A stretch of DNA of 64,000 bases, from NCBI RefSeq assembly GCF_001687625.2, contig NZ_CP016538.2:2262501-2326500 (forward strand). The letters are read 5' to 3'. This document shows, in pieces, positions 16,627-25,992 of this stretch; the stretch's first letter is position 1; the number at the start of each line of letters is the position of its first letter. The notes beneath the pieces were generated by a model that searched no databases, was not told where the DNA came from, and was given only the letters and a program-made list of their open reading frames with translations. This DNA is from Planococcus maritimus. GTDB lineage: Bacteria > Bacillota > Bacilli > Bacillales_A > Planococcaceae. The translations under genes and the position numbers were made by a program.

Positions 16627-17319
16627 TCAATTTGTAAACTTGTAACCAAATCCTCGGACGGTTTGGATATAGCAAGGAGCTGTCGGATCGTTCTCTACTT
16701 TCCGGCGAAGATTGCTGATGTGGACCTTGACGGTTTGGACATCTCCTTCTGAATAATAGCCCCACACTTGGTCATATAATTGTTCAGCAGTCCAGACACG
16801 ATTCGGCGTTTGTGCCATCAACAGCAATAACTGAAATTCTTTGTGATAAAGTTTCACCGGCTTGCCTTTCACGTACAGTTCTCGCGAATCGACATGGATG
16901 TGGAGATCTCCAAATTTCAGGATCGACAATTTGTCCTCTTCCCCGCTCTTCCATCCATTGCGGCGTAAAATCGCTTTGACGCGCGCTTCGAGCTCTGTGA
17001 AGTCGAATGGTTTGGTGATATAATCGTCTCCCCCGACTTCCAAGCCTTGAATTTTATAAGCGAGTTCTTTCCGGTAACTGACGAACAGGATTGGTGTCTT
17101 CGTGCGCACACGGATTTTTTCACACAATTCCAAGCCGCTCATGCCAGGCATTTCAATATCCAGCAAGATCAGGTCCGGATTTTCTTTCGACAGCACGTCC
17201 AAGGCTTCAAAGCCATCTTCAGCCTCGAGGATTTCATAACCTTTCTTCACCAAGAACAAGCGCATTAGCTCGCGGATGCCGTCTTCGTCTTCGACAATCA
17301 GTACGGTCGCATGGTTCAT
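16627..17319 (-). CDS. OmpR-family response regulator
   Basis: 230 residues. Receiver domain (about 1-120) with acidic pocket VEDEDG, phosphoacceptor Asp in LILLDIEMPG (about residue 54) and the conserved Lys in YITKPFD. C-terminal winged helix (about 135-230) with the recognition segment VQTVKVHISNLRRKVENDP. The usual Thr/Ser switch position reads LFVSYRKE. It follows the hybrid kinase gene by 17 bases, so kinase and regulator form one operon upstream of, and likely controlling, the polysaccharide genes. Confidence 0.93.
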   Translation of the reverse strand: MNHATVLIVEDEDGIRELMRLFLVKKGYEILEAEDGFEALDVLSKENPDLILLDIEMPGMSGLELCEKIRVRTKTPILFVSYRKELAYKIQGLEVGGDDYITKPFDFTELEARVKAILRRNGWKSGEEDKLSILKFGDLHIHVDSRELYVKGKPVKLYHKEFQLLLLMAQTPNRVWTAEQLYDQVWGYYSEGDVQTVKVHISNLRRKVENDPTAPCYIQTVRGFGYKFTN

Positions 17320-17336
17320 GAAGATCCCTCCCTATA

Positions 17337-20300
17337 TTAATATCTCAAAGGCAGGGCAATGATGAATGTGCTGCCCTCGCCTTCTTCGCTTTCCGCCCAA
17401 ATTTCCCCTTTATGCGATTGAATAATTTCTTTGGCAATCGCCAGGCCAAGCCCGCTTCCTTTATAATGAATCGACTCATCGATTTTGAAGAATCGATCGA
17501 AAATATGAGGCAAAGCTTCTTTTTGGATGCCGCATCCATTATCTGCGACACGAATGATCAGTTCCCCGTCCGCTTCCGTTTCATCTAATATGTTTGCACT
17601 TGAACGGATACTCGCCGACAGGGTGATATGGCCGTCTTCAGGAGATGTGTGCTTAACCGCATTCCATAAAACGTTCGAGAATACTTGGTCGACACGGTCC
17701 ACATCAACCAACAAGCGCCAATCCCCAGCATGTTCTTTGCCGCTTGGCCCCATAAAACGGAAGCGTCTGCCGCTTTGCGCAAGATCCGCTTCCATAGAAG
17801 CAGCGATTCGCTCTAGCCACTCATCCAGCTGTAGTTCTCCAAAACGCAAAGTCATATTCCCCGATTTGTATTTCGACAACTCAACCAGATCCTCTGTCAA
17901 ACGCTCCAGCAATAGCAACTTTTTATGAATCATATCTAAATAGCGCGGGTTATTCTCTTCGATCAAGCTTTCTTTGACTGCTTGAATATAGCTATGAATC
18001 AAAGTAATTGGTGTTCCGAGCTCATGTGAAATTGCTGACAGCATTTCATTGCGGGATTTCTCAACTTCCTGAATTTCGTCGTTCACCGTCAACAAGTTCA
18101 TATTGGTGATTTCCAACGCCATCGTCCGCTCTTTGACATTGCGCTCAAGGAAGAAATTCAAATTGGTAATTTCCTGCGTCATACTGCGAAGTGTGGCGAG
18201 CGTTTCCACCCTCATGAGAAATTCCTCAACATCACATGGCTTTATTAAATAATCGTTAGCTCCTGCACTGAAAGCATTCGTTTTTTCCCTCACACTTTCT
18301 TTATCGGATAACATCAAGATCGGCAATTCCGTCAAGGTCGCATTGACACGGATGCGGCGGCATAGTTCATCACCGGCCATATCTGGAAGTTCTGCGTCAA
18401 GAATGACCAAGTCGGCAGGCCGGTTCTCCAAATGCACGAGCGCTTCTTCTCCACAGCTAACGCTTTCCGCTTTATATCCTTCCCCTTTCAACTGGTGCAC
18501 AAGCATCAAGCGATTGACCTCTTCTGCTTCCACGACGAGAATCCGCAAGCCTTTCTTGATGTTTTTTTCTTTAATTAGCGAGTCTGCCAGCTGCGAAGCC
18601 GACAGTTCCTTGATTTCAGTGGAAGGGGAAGCTTTCTCCTCCTGCTCTTCTTCAGTAAGCGGCAGCGTAAAAGTGAAAGAAGACCCTTTCCCATAGACAG
18701 ATTCTGCTTTCAGCCAGCCACCCTGCATTTCGACAAGCCTTTTAGTGATCTTCAGCCCCATCCCGATGCCCAGATGTGGGGCTGCAGAAGTTCCCATTTG
18801 TTCGAACAAGCTATCCAATTGCTGTTCTTCCATACCTTTGCCCGTGTCCTTGATCGTGATAGCGACTTGCTTTTTGATAATTTTTGCAGAAATGGTGATC
18901 ATGCCATTCTCCGTATGCTCCACTGCGTTACCGACGAGATTGTAAAGCACTTGGCGCACTCGTTCCGGATCGGCAACGGCCTCCGGAAAATCAGCAGGAA
19001 TCGTATGCTTCAAGATGACTTCACCCGATTTCAGTAATGGGGTGCATAAACGGACAACTGAATCCGCAATGACTGGCAGTTTTACCTGCTCCAAATGCAA
19101 GGACAGCACATGATTTTTGGAACCTGAAAAATCCAGTGTTTCATTGATCATCCTCGCAAGTTTTTTGCCACTTTCAGAAATAGTTTCCAATTGTTGAATG
19201 ACAGAATGCGGCATTTTGCTGTGAGCTGATTCTCGAAGAGATTCTGCAATCCCCACCATTCCATAAAGCGGCGTTCGCAAGCCATGGGAAGTAATAGCGA
19301 GCAGTTCGTCTTTGCGTTCATTTACTTGGCGGAGCCTTTCAATTTCAATGCGCTGCCGTTCAGCGGAGTTTCGTTCACGCTGGATCCTTTCTTGCTCTCG
19401 GATTTTCTCTTTATCCCGAAGCGCTAGTGAAGCAAGCAGAACAGCCAGTATCCCAAGGAAGAAAATCAATCCTCTTACTGGCCAGACAATTGGCAAAACA
19501 CCTGAAACATATAAGCCATTCAATGTGGCGGCCGCCGAGAAAAAAATCAACGATACCGCATAATAGCGGGCATGCACTAATCCCCTCTTCATGCTATAAG
19601 CTGACAATAGTAAACTGACAAGCACCGTAGAACCGAGCGCCAGTACGAGCAATAGCCTGGCCCATTCGAACGATATGAACAAGGTGGTCAGTACTGCTGT
19701 GTTTAACACCAAAAGCCCTTTCATCATCCGGTCAGCTTCAGGCACATGGCGCTTTGTATGAAGCAAGCCTTCCGTCAATAGCGTCACCGATATCGCCGCG
19801 AGCCCTACCATGAAAAACATGCTATAGCCATTCCACAAATCCAGCTCAGGCCAGATAACATCCAAACTCATTCCGGTGGTAGAAGAAAAAAGAAAAAACG
19901 CCGTAATGGCATAAATCGCGAAATATAAATAAGCACGTTGCCGGATGACGATGAAACGATGAACATAATAGATTAAAAGCAGTAAACCAAGCCCGCCGAG
20001 CACACCGACAAATGCGATCTCTTGCCTCGTTTGGCTCTCAAAGGCTGATCGGTCCCAGATTGTAACCGGCAATTGAATCGGCGCTGATGACTCAACGCGC
20101 ATCCAGTAAGCGGTTGTCTTGCCTAAAGGCGGCGTTAAGGCAAAAACAGGAGTTCGGTGAATGATTTCAGTCTCTACAGCTTTACCAGCCTGCGCAACTT
20201 TAAATCCTCCCTCTCCATCCATTGTGTACAAGCTCGCTTGATTGATACTTGATGATCCCAGTTCAAGAAGCCATTCTTTTTCTGCTTGTGCTTGATTGTC

Positions 20301-20594
20301 CACTTCTACCTTCAACCAATAAACTGATGAGCTGAACCCAATATTCGCAGGAGTACTGCCGGCAGGCATGAAATTCCATGCCTGAGGGGGTTGTTGAATG
20401 TCCTCAATTCGCAAATTACCCAATTTATCTTCAAAAATAGAAAGCCGGCTGCCTGCAGCGATTCTTTCTTTTCCATTGTCTAAGACAAGCGAATTGCCGG
20501 AATCCGCACTGGTTAATCCAACTCCATAAAATGCTATACAGCATATGAGAAGAAAGAACAAAAGCCAAACTGTTTTTTTGCCCGGAACCCTCAT
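17337..20594 (-). CDS. Giant hybrid sensor kinase: 7TMR-DISM, kinase 1, receiver, kinase 2
   Basis: 1,085 residues. Signal sequence or first helix (about 8-30), extracellular 7TMR-DISM sensing domain (about 35-185), seven membrane helices (about 192-393), coiled linker, HisKA with His437, ATPase with N-box near 552-556, receiver with Asp733, a second coiled linker, a second HisKA with His857 and a second complete ATPase domain (GSGLGLAIAKEI near 1046). The first H-box reads SHGLRTPL: the acidic residue next to the His, used in catalysis by HisKA kinases, is Gly. The second reads SHELGTP. A plausible relay is His437 to Asp733, with His857 passing phosphate to the separate response regulator. 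DISM domains are thought to sense carbohydrates or similar ligands. Confidence 0.92.
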   Translation of the reverse strand: MRVPGKKTVWLLFFLLICCIAFYGVGLTSADSGNSLVLDNGKERIAAGSRLSIFEDKLGNLRIEDIQQPPQAWNFMPAGSTPANIGFSSSVYWLKVEVDNQAQAEKEWLLELGSSSINQASLYTMDGEGGFKVAQAGKAVETEIIHRTPVFALTPPLGKTTAYWMRVESSAPIQLPVTIWDRSAFESQTRQEIAFVGVLGGLGLLLLIYYVHRFIVIRQRAYLYFAIYAITAFFLFSSTTGMSLDVIWPELDLWNGYSMFFMVGLAAISVTLLTEGLLHTKRHVPEADRMMKGLLVLNTAVLTTLFISFEWARLLLVLALGSTVLVSLLLSAYSMKRGLVHARYYAVSLIFFSAAATLNGLYVSGVLPIVWPVRGLIFFLGILAVLLASLALRDKEKIREQERIQRERNSAERQRIEIERLRQVNERKDELLAITSHGLRTPLYGMVGIAESLRESAHSKMPHSVIQQLETISESGKKLARMINETLDFSGSKNHVLSLHLEQVKLPVIADSVVRLCTPLLKSGEVILKHTIPADFPEAVADPERVRQVLYNLVGNAVEHTENGMITISAKIIKKQVAITIKDTGKGMEEQQLDSLFEQMGTSAAPHLGIGMGLKITKRLVEMQGGWLKAESVYGKGSSFTFTLPLTEEEQEEKASPSTEIKELSASQLADSLIKEKNIKKGLRILVVEAEEVNRLMLVHQLKGEGYKAESVSCGEEALVHLENRPADLVILDAELPDMAGDELCRRIRVNATLTELPILMLSDKESVREKTNAFSAGANDYLIKPCDVEEFLMRVETLATLRSMTQEITNLNFFLERNVKERTMALEITNMNLLTVNDEIQEVEKSRNEMLSAISHELGTPITLIHSYIQAVKESLIEENNPRYLDMIHKKLLLLERLTEDLVELSKYKSGNMTLRFGELQLDEWLERIAASMEADLAQSGRRFRFMGPSGKEHAGDWRLLVDVDRVDQVFSNVLWNAVKHTSPEDGHITLSASIRSSANILDETEADGELIIRVADNGCGIQKEALPHIFDRFFKIDESIHYKGSGLGLAIAKEIIQSHKGEIWAESEEGEGSTFIIALPLRY

Positions 20595-21008
20595 AGCACC
20601 TCACCTCTTTTTATCCGAATTATCAGATATTTAAAGATTGAATTCTCCTATACTGTGCCTTTCTTACGTTCGAAAACCAATTGTCCTAAGTAAAAAGATT
20701 TATTTTTTTATTTATAAATACATATAATGTATATTAACTAGGTTTATAGATTTAACAAAATCATATCATTTCTCACAGGAAAAGAAAACCATTTTAATTT
20801 CTGAATCTTCAAATAAATAATTCGCACTATGTTATTTATCTTTCTTTTTGGAGATAGTCCAAAAGAACCGAGATAACTAAACCACTCTTCCTTTCAGCAA
20901 TTGCCATTCAATGCCTCACGCCTCAATATCCGTTATAATTAAATCAACTCAATGATTTATACGGATTTCTGTGTCTATCACTATCCAAGCGCAGGAGGAG
21001 GATATACT
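20595..21008. other. AT-rich intergenic region between divergent genes
   Basis: About 410 bp, very AT-rich, between the hybrid kinase (leftward) and the NRDE gene (rightward). Several TATA-like runs occur near 20725-20740 on both strands and a TATAAT at 20934-20939 could be the -10 of the rightward gene, but I find no convincing -35. No gene or hairpin is visible. Confidence 0.5.
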
Positions 21009-21767
21009 ATGTGTTTAATCAATTTGCAATTCCAACAGCATCCACGCTATAAATTGATTGTGGCCGCAAATCGTGATGAATTCTATGGCCGCCCCGCAGC
21101 ACCCGCCCAGTTCTGGGAAGATTCTCCGAGTATTCTTGCGGGCCGTGATTTAAGCCAGATGGGCACTTGGCTCGGAGTCAACAAGTCCGGCCGCTTCGCT
21201 GCGCTGACCAATTATAGAGATCCTGAGCACATGGCAGCTAGTGCCAAATCCCGCGGTGAACTGGTCACACTTTTTTTAGCCGGCCAGCTGTCTCCAGAAG
21301 ACTACTTGCGAGCGATTGATGACCAGGAATACGCCGGATTTAATTTAATTGCAGGCGATGCCAACGGGCTGTATTATTACAATAATATTCAAGGCGAACC
21401 GGTAAAAGTTCCACCTGGCACACACGGATTGAGCAACCATTTCCTGAATACTCCGTGGCCGAAAGTAGAGCGCGGAAAAGAAAAACTCGATGCTTATGTA
21501 TCGGTGAACGAACAAGTGGAACTGGACCGCCTGTTCGAAATTCTCGCAGACGCTGAACAAGCGCCTGATGAGCTTTTGCCCAAAACCGGTGTCGGCCTAG
21601 ATTTGGAGCGCGCTTTGTCGCCGATGTTCATCAAAATGCCCGATTATGGCACACGTTCAGCCACGGTTTTACTAATCGATAACACAGGACTGGTCACTTT
21701 CGCTGAACGAAGCTACGATAATGGTGAATTCCGCGAAGACCGTAAATACGAATTCCAAATTTCCTGA
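21009..21767 (+). CDS. NRDE/TANGO2-family protein
   Basis: 252 residues starting MCLINL, with Cys2 at the position expected for an N-terminal nucleophile, and the name-giving motif VAANRDEFYGRP near residue 20. Further family blocks are GTWLGVNKSGRFAALTNYR and the HGLSNHFLNTPWPKV segment. TANGO2 proteins are implicated in haem trafficking and NRDE proteins are otherwise uncharacterised. I use ATG 21009 after GGAGGAGG because Cys2 is then exposed; the 19 upstream codons are not conserved-looking. Single-gene unit. Confidence 0.9.
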   Translation: MCLINLQFQQHPRYKLIVAANRDEFYGRPAAPAQFWEDSPSILAGRDLSQMGTWLGVNKSGRFAALTNYRDPEHMAASAKSRGELVTLFLAGQLSPEDYLRAIDDQEYAGFNLIAGDANGLYYYNNIQGEPVKVPPGTHGLSNHFLNTPWPKVERGKEKLDAYVSVNEQVELDRLFEILADAEQAPDELLPKTGVGLDLERALSPMFIKMPDYGTRSATVLLIDNTGLVTFAERSYDNGEFREDRKYEFQIS

Positions 21768-21861
21768 TTCCAAAATTCCCAAGATGGCCCATGCTGCTTC
21801 TAAGCATTCCAGAAGCGCAGGTCGACTCTCGCTCTAAAAATAGCGCTTTAAAGCGTATCAT

Positions 21862-21894
21862 AAACCCCCAAGCAGCTGGACTGCTTGGGGGTTT
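21862..21894. terminator. Bidirectional terminator between convergent genes
   Basis: AAACCCCCAAGCAG and CTGCTTGGGGGTTT flank a 4-base loop, with T/A runs on both sides; it serves the NRDE gene and the SRPBCC gene. Confidence 0.85.
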
Positions 21895-21903
21895 ATCGTC
21901 CTT

Positions 21904-22389
21904 TTATGCAAAATCGACGCCCATGCTTTCGAACAAGCGCTTATACTCTGGATACCAACGTTCCCATTCAGAGCTGCGTTCAATTCCATGGCCATCTAAA
22001 ATGGCTTCCATAATATCCAGCGCGACGTGCCAGCCCGCAACGTCTTTGGGCGTCTCGCTGGTAATGTCGGGCAATGTCTCAGCCATCTTTACCCTTGTGC
22101 CCTGGCCATCCCGGCTCAGTTCAAAACGCACATGGTCTTCTCCCCATTCATAAGCTAGGATTTCACCTTGCTTATAGTCAGTAATTGGCAACTCTTTCTT
22201 TTTGCCATGACCCATATCCAAGGTCAAATGGCCCGACTCCCCTTCCTCTTCCATCTGAAGACCTGAAAACCAGCGATGAATTTTGTGGTTGTCTGTTAGC
22301 AACTGCCAAACCTTGTCACGGGAATGCTCAAAATACCTGTCGAATGTCGCAGTATAGCCAGTAGGATTTTTGGTGATTTCTGCCGTCAT
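21904..22389 (-). CDS. SRPBCC / AHSA1-domain protein
   Basis: 161 residues with the helix-grip fold of the Aha1/CalC/START-like group: FDRYFEHSRDKVWQLLTD, HRWFSGLQ and the C-terminal helix with VAGWHVALDIMEAIL. These proteins bind hydrophobic ligands in a cavity; the specific ligand is unknown. GGAGGAATTTGA precedes the ATG. Divergent from uvsE. Confidence 0.88.
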   Translation of the reverse strand: MTAEITKNPTGYTATFDRYFEHSRDKVWQLLTDNHKIHRWFSGLQMEEEGESGHLTLDMGHGKKKELPITDYKQGEILAYEWGEDHVRFELSRDGQGTRVKMAETLPDITSETPKDVAGWHVALDIMEAILDGHGIERSSEWERWYPEYKRLFESMGVDFA

Positions 22390-22486
22390 TCAAATTCCTC
22401 CTCGATTCGTCTTTACTGATACTATACCCAATTTTAGTGTGTTTTCTACGTAAATCGGGTATATTGTGCGGGAGGAGCTGAAAATA

Positions 22487-23359
22487 ATGAAATTAGGATA
22501 CGCTTGCATGAACACAGAGTTAAAAACAATTTTTCGCACATTGCGATTAGCGACAGCTGAAAAAGAAGGCGTCGGCAAGATTAAGGAATTAACGATCAAG
22601 AATATGGAAACTACCTTAGAAGTCATTCGTTGGAATATAGAGCAAGGGATCCTGTTTTACCGTGCTTCTAGCTCTATTGTCCCGCTGTCCACCCATCCAA
22701 TTAACGATTGGCGCTGGTGGGAAGATACAGATTTCCTCGAAATCGCCAGTGAAATTCGACGATTAGTTGCTGAACACGGCATCCGGGTATCAGTCCATCC
22801 GGGACAGTACACGGTCTTGAATTCTCCAAAACCAGAAGTAGTCCGTAAATCGATTGAAGACCTTGAATACCACGATAAATTAATTCAATTGCTTGGCGGC
22901 ACAGATATGATCTTACATACAGGTGGGGCCTATGGCGATAAAGAAACTGCCAAGAAACGGTTCGCAAAAAATTACTTAGAGCTATCGGCTAGCATCCGGC
23001 AACGACTGAGGCTGGAAAATGACGACAAAACCTTCACTCTACGCGATGTACTCGATGTCCACGCCATGTGTAAAGTGCCAATTTGCTTCGATATCCACCA
23101 TCATAATTGCAATAACGAAGGCGAGCCGGTCGACTTCTCGGAAATCCTGACGACTTGGGAAGGGTATGGGCGCCCTAAAGTCCACATCAGCACAGGGCGA
23201 GAAGGGTTCACGGACCTTCGCCATCATGACCTCATTTCAGAAGAGGATTTTTATGAGTTGCTAAGGCTCGTAAAAGGCTATGAAGTTGATGTCATGTTTG
23301 AAGCAAAACTGAAGGAACAAGCCGTTCTACCATTTCTTCATAAACTTCAAAACCAATAG
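22487..23359 (+). CDS. uvsE: UV damage endonuclease UvsE (UVDE)
   Basis: About 290 residues, TIM-barrel UV endonuclease. Motifs include MKLGYACMNTEL at the start, RASSSIVPLSTHP, SVHPGQYTVLNSP, LHTGGAYGDKE (metal His/Glu), CFDIHHHNCN and the MFEAKLKEQAV segment. It nicks DNA 5' of pyrimidine dimers, giving light-independent repair. Start chosen at ATG 22487 seven codons inside the longest frame because it begins the conserved block and follows GGAGGAG. Stop is followed by a bidirectional terminator. Confidence 0.95.
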   Translation: MKLGYACMNTELKTIFRTLRLATAEKEGVGKIKELTIKNMETTLEVIRWNIEQGILFYRASSSIVPLSTHPINDWRWWEDTDFLEIASEIRRLVAEHGIRVSVHPGQYTVLNSPKPEVVRKSIEDLEYHDKLIQLLGGTDMILHTGGAYGDKETAKKRFAKNYLELSASIRQRLRLENDDKTFTLRDVLDVHAMCKVPICFDIHHHNCNNEGEPVDFSEILTTWEGYGRPKVHISTGREGFTDLRHHDLISEEDFYELLRLVKGYEVDVMFEAKLKEQAVLPFLHKLQNQ

Positions 23360-23360
23360 C

Positions 23361-23406
23361 AAAACCGCCTGGCGTGCCATCAATTGGCTGCCTAGGCGGT
23401 TTTTAT
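23361..23406. terminator. Bidirectional terminator
   Basis: AAAACCGCCTGGC..., a loop and GCCTAGGCGGTTTTT between the convergent uvsE and sensor kinase genes. Confidence 0.85.
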
Positions 23407-24668
23407 TTTGTCAGCTTTGGAAATTCCAATGTAAATCGAGTACCTTTGCCAAGCTCTGATTGGACGCTGATTTCTCCATCCATTTGATTGACGATACTGT
23501 AAGTGACCATCAAGCCAAGCCCTGTCCCTTTTGACTTATTCGAAAAATAAGGTTCCCCGAGGCGATTGACCTGCTCTTTTGTCATGCCGACCCCTTCGTC
23601 TCGGATATGTACACAAATCGAAGAGCTAGATGCTTCGAGCTCGATTTCTAGTTTGCCCCCATCCGGCATTGCCTCCACACCATTACGGATAATGTTCACG
23701 AGGGCTTGGCGAAATTTTTGCGAATCCCCTAAAATCAGGCTCAAGGAACTGCCGTTTTGTACCGAGAGCTCTACATTTCTGGCATTGGCATAAGGAGACA
23801 TAATTTTGATGACATGAGATAGTTCAGATTCCACTTCGAGCTGTTTCATTTCACCGTAAGCCGGCTTCGCGTAAATTAAATAATCATCTATTAAATCTTC
23901 AGCTACTTTAATTTCTTCCAGGATGGTTTGCTGAAACTCCAGCTGTTTGGCCCGGGGATATTCGTACACTTGCAGCAATTGCACAAATCCTTTTACACTT
24001 TGCAGCGGATTACGCAATTCGTGAGACACAGCAGCCGCAAAATGGCTAACCGTCTCCAATTTTTCATGACGCATAAGCGAATTGTATAGATACTCTTGTT
24101 TTTGCAGATGTTCAATGAGCAAAGCGGTCAGGATAATGATGCCGCCTTGGTTGAGCATCAGCATGAGCCATATGCCAATCAAGTTGTGAATCGGATTCCC
24201 AAAGATGAAATAGCCCGCAAGCATATTAAACAATAATGACGCAATTGAAATCGAAAATACGAGCACCGCTTTCCACCAGCGATTGATTTTGCTATAAAGT
24301 GGGGCAAGAAAAGGCACGCCCACAGCTACTATCAATTGATTCAAAATGGCGATATACATGCCATTCCCGCCGATTGCTATTCGCCCAACGGCTGATACAA
24401 CGAATAGCACTGCACTAACTATGGGGCCACCGTATAAAGCGCCGACAATCATCGGCACTTGCCGGAGATCGAATATATAATCTTCTGTGAAAAATTGATA
24501 CGGAAACACCATGCAAAGAATGATGGAAATGGAAAACAGGATTGTCATGGTCATCCGGTGGCTGACGAAGAAATTACGCTGTCCAGCTGTTGCGAACATC
24601 TGGTAGAGGATGATCGGGAAAATGATGAAGAAAATATTATTGATCATGCCAGTCATCATCGCTTCCAT
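23403..24668 (-). CDS. Sensor histidine kinase with 5TM-LYT-type membrane domain
   Basis: About 421 residues. Five or six membrane helices of the 5TM-5TMR_LYT type (FDLRQVPMIVGALYGGP is the hallmark stretch), then HisKA with VSHELRNPLQSVKGF and a complete ATPase domain (NIIRNGVEAMP, DEGVGM, GTGLGLMVTYSI). Similar to sporulation-type or Kin-type kinases. No response regulator is adjacent. I prefer ATG 24668, preceded by AAGGTAGG, since a TATAAT (24694-24699 on the complement) would put the transcript start close to the longer start at 24689. Confidence 0.9.
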   Translation of the reverse strand: MEAMMTGMINNIFFIIFPIILYQMFATAGQRNFFVSHRMTMTILFSISIILCMVFPYQFFTEDYIFDLRQVPMIVGALYGGPIVSAVLFVVSAVGRIAIGGNGMYIAILNQLIVAVGVPFLAPLYSKINRWWKAVLVFSISIASLLFNMLAGYFIFGNPIHNLIGIWLMLMLNQGGIIILTALLIEHLQKQEYLYNSLMRHEKLETVSHFAAAVSHELRNPLQSVKGFVQLLQVYEYPRAKQLEFQQTILEEIKVAEDLIDDYLIYAKPAYGEMKQLEVESELSHVIKIMSPYANARNVELSVQNGSSLSLILGDSQKFRQALVNIIRNGVEAMPDGGKLEIELEASSSSICVHIRDEGVGMTKEQVNRLGEPYFSNKSKGTGLGLMVTYSIVNQMDGEISVQSELGKGTRFTLEFPKLTK

Positions 24669-24736
24669 GAATGCACCTACCTTTCCCATTTAGATTCCTA
24701 TTATACCGATAACTTCCTCTTGCATTCCAGCTATTT

Positions 24737-25225
24737 TTAGCAACTTTTATATGGGTGTAAAATTGCCGCACGGACTTTTGATAAAATACGCTCCCTGCGC
24801 TTTTTCATGCCGGATAATGTGACGCCGTAATATTTTTGCAGTTCCACGAGGCTGTAGCCATCTATATACATCTGTTGGAGCAGACGCCGTTCTTTCGGGC
24901 TCAGGGAAACTGCGTCCAACCATTCAGGTAAGGTTTCCGCAGACCATTCTACGGCCTCCTCTTCTTCTAGAAACAACTCAGAATTCTTAACCTTCTTGCC
25001 ACCTTTTTGGCGCCTCGTTAATTCATCTTTCATGGCACCGTTGATGCTGCGATAGGCAAACGGCGCGAAATGGCCAATTTCCGGATCATGCTTTTCCCAT
25101 GCCTGCCAAAGTGCGATAAACCCCAGTTGGCGAAATGCATCATAATCTGCGTAAATATTCAACTTGCGGATAATCGATGAAATCATCGGTGCGTACTGTT
25201 CTGCCACTTCCGTAAAATCTTCCAT
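24737..25225 (-). CDS. Small sigma-70-family sigma factor
   Basis: 162 residues with sigma region 2 (YADYDAFRQLGFIALWQAWEKHD, FAPFAYRSINGAMKDEL) and a region 4 helix-turn-helix (LSPKERRLLQQMYIDGYSLVELQKYYGVTLSGMKKRRERIL) joined by a short acidic linker; no region 3. Such two-domain factors are ECF-like or SigH/ComX-like. It is divergent from a ComK-like gene across 240 bp, so a competence role (as for SigH/ComX in Staphylococcus and Streptococcus) is worth considering; no anti-sigma gene is adjacent. Confidence 0.85.
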   Translation of the reverse strand: MEDFTEVAEQYAPMISSIIRKLNIYADYDAFRQLGFIALWQAWEKHDPEIGHFAPFAYRSINGAMKDELTRRQKGGKKVKNSELFLEEEEAVEWSAETLPEWLDAVSLSPKERRLLQQMYIDGYSLVELQKYYGVTLSGMKKRRERILSKVRAAILHPYKSC

Positions 25226-25464
25226 GTTCTTTTCCTTCTGGACGTCCTTGTTATTCCCGGGTAAATTCAGCTTACGAAAGCCTACAATTAGCGTCCAGCA
25301 CGGTTAATAAGCACTAATACTTTTAAAAGTGTATAAAAAATCCATTTATAAGTACATTAGAAGTTACTAATTGCCATAATAATTACAATAAACTATGCAT
25401 GACTATTGATTCAAAAAAAATTAAGTGATACGATTTTCGTGTGTTTAAAAAGGAGAGATAGTGG
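25226..25464. promoter_or_regulatory. Divergent regulatory region, sigma factor / comK-like
   Basis: 239 bp, strongly AT-rich. AAAA-TCCAT-TTAT at 25337-25349 is one mismatch from a ComK half-site (AAAA-N5-TTTT), and other A/T tracts lie within a few turns. A sigma-A promoter is not obvious. Given the base composition the half-site could be chance. Confidence 0.3.
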
Positions 25465-25902
25465 ATGAAGAATTGCGGCGAGTTTGGAATCGATCGGGAG
25501 CTTGTGCTTCTTGAATCTTGGTACGAGACAGATAAGCGTTCGCGCGTAACGACTACGAACGGCGTGTATTATTCAACCGAGCCGCCCTTGGCCTTAATCG
25601 ATAAAGCACGCTTGACGGTTGCTTGCCCACACAATCTGCGTCTGAAAGCTACCCGACATAACCTCAAACGTTTCGAGAAACATATCGTCTTGTATTCAAA
25701 AGATGGCATTTCCGCCTATCCCACTCAATCTCCGTCCAAATTAACTTGCGTTTGGATTTTCAACTACCAATACACTATGGAGTTCGTGTCTCCAACCAGA
25801 ACGCGTATTATTTATAAACAATTCGGCATCTCGAAAGAAATTGACGCCTCGATTCACCATTTATCCAGACAACGAAAGCGGCAGCACGAGTTATTTTTTT
25901 AA
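25465..25902 (+). CDS. comK: ComK-like competence transcription factor
   Basis: 145 residues. Alignable parts of ComK are CPHNLRLKATRHNLKR (the ComK segment around GxSYxGR), KHIVLYSKDGISAYPTQSP (matching the pattern K-P-P-I-x-[I/L]-x-FPT-x-S) and LTCVWIF (CxWI). B. subtilis ComK has about 192 residues, so this one is shorter at both ends. It would bind A/T-rich boxes and activate DNA-uptake genes. AAGGAGAGATAG precedes the ATG. The neighbouring sigma factor supports a regulatory pair; whether this is the main ComK or a paralog cannot be told here. Confidence 0.8.
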   Translation: MKNCGEFGIDRELVLLESWYETDKRSRVTTTNGVYYSTEPPLALIDKARLTVACPHNLRLKATRHNLKRFEKHIVLYSKDGISAYPTQSPSKLTCVWIFNYQYTMEFVSPTRTRIIYKQFGISKEIDASIHHLSRQRKRQHELFF

Positions 25903-25938
25903 CAACTGCCCGCCCCGCCCTTCACTTCAGCCTACAGG

Positions 25939-25992
25939 AAAAGACGCCTGGCCCATCGCCGGATACCAACGGCAATAAGCAAGGCGTCTTTT
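25939..25992. terminator. Bidirectional terminator
   Basis: AAAAGACGCCT and AGGCGTCTTTT enclose an inner GCC-rich stem between the convergent comK-like and GyrI-like genes. Confidence 0.85.

Noticed and set aside
22441..22470. A sigma-B promoter for uvsE (perfect GGGTAT at 22457-22462)
   Set aside because: The matching -35 is poor (GTGTTT at 12 bases), and transcription would start at the edge of the ribosome binding site.
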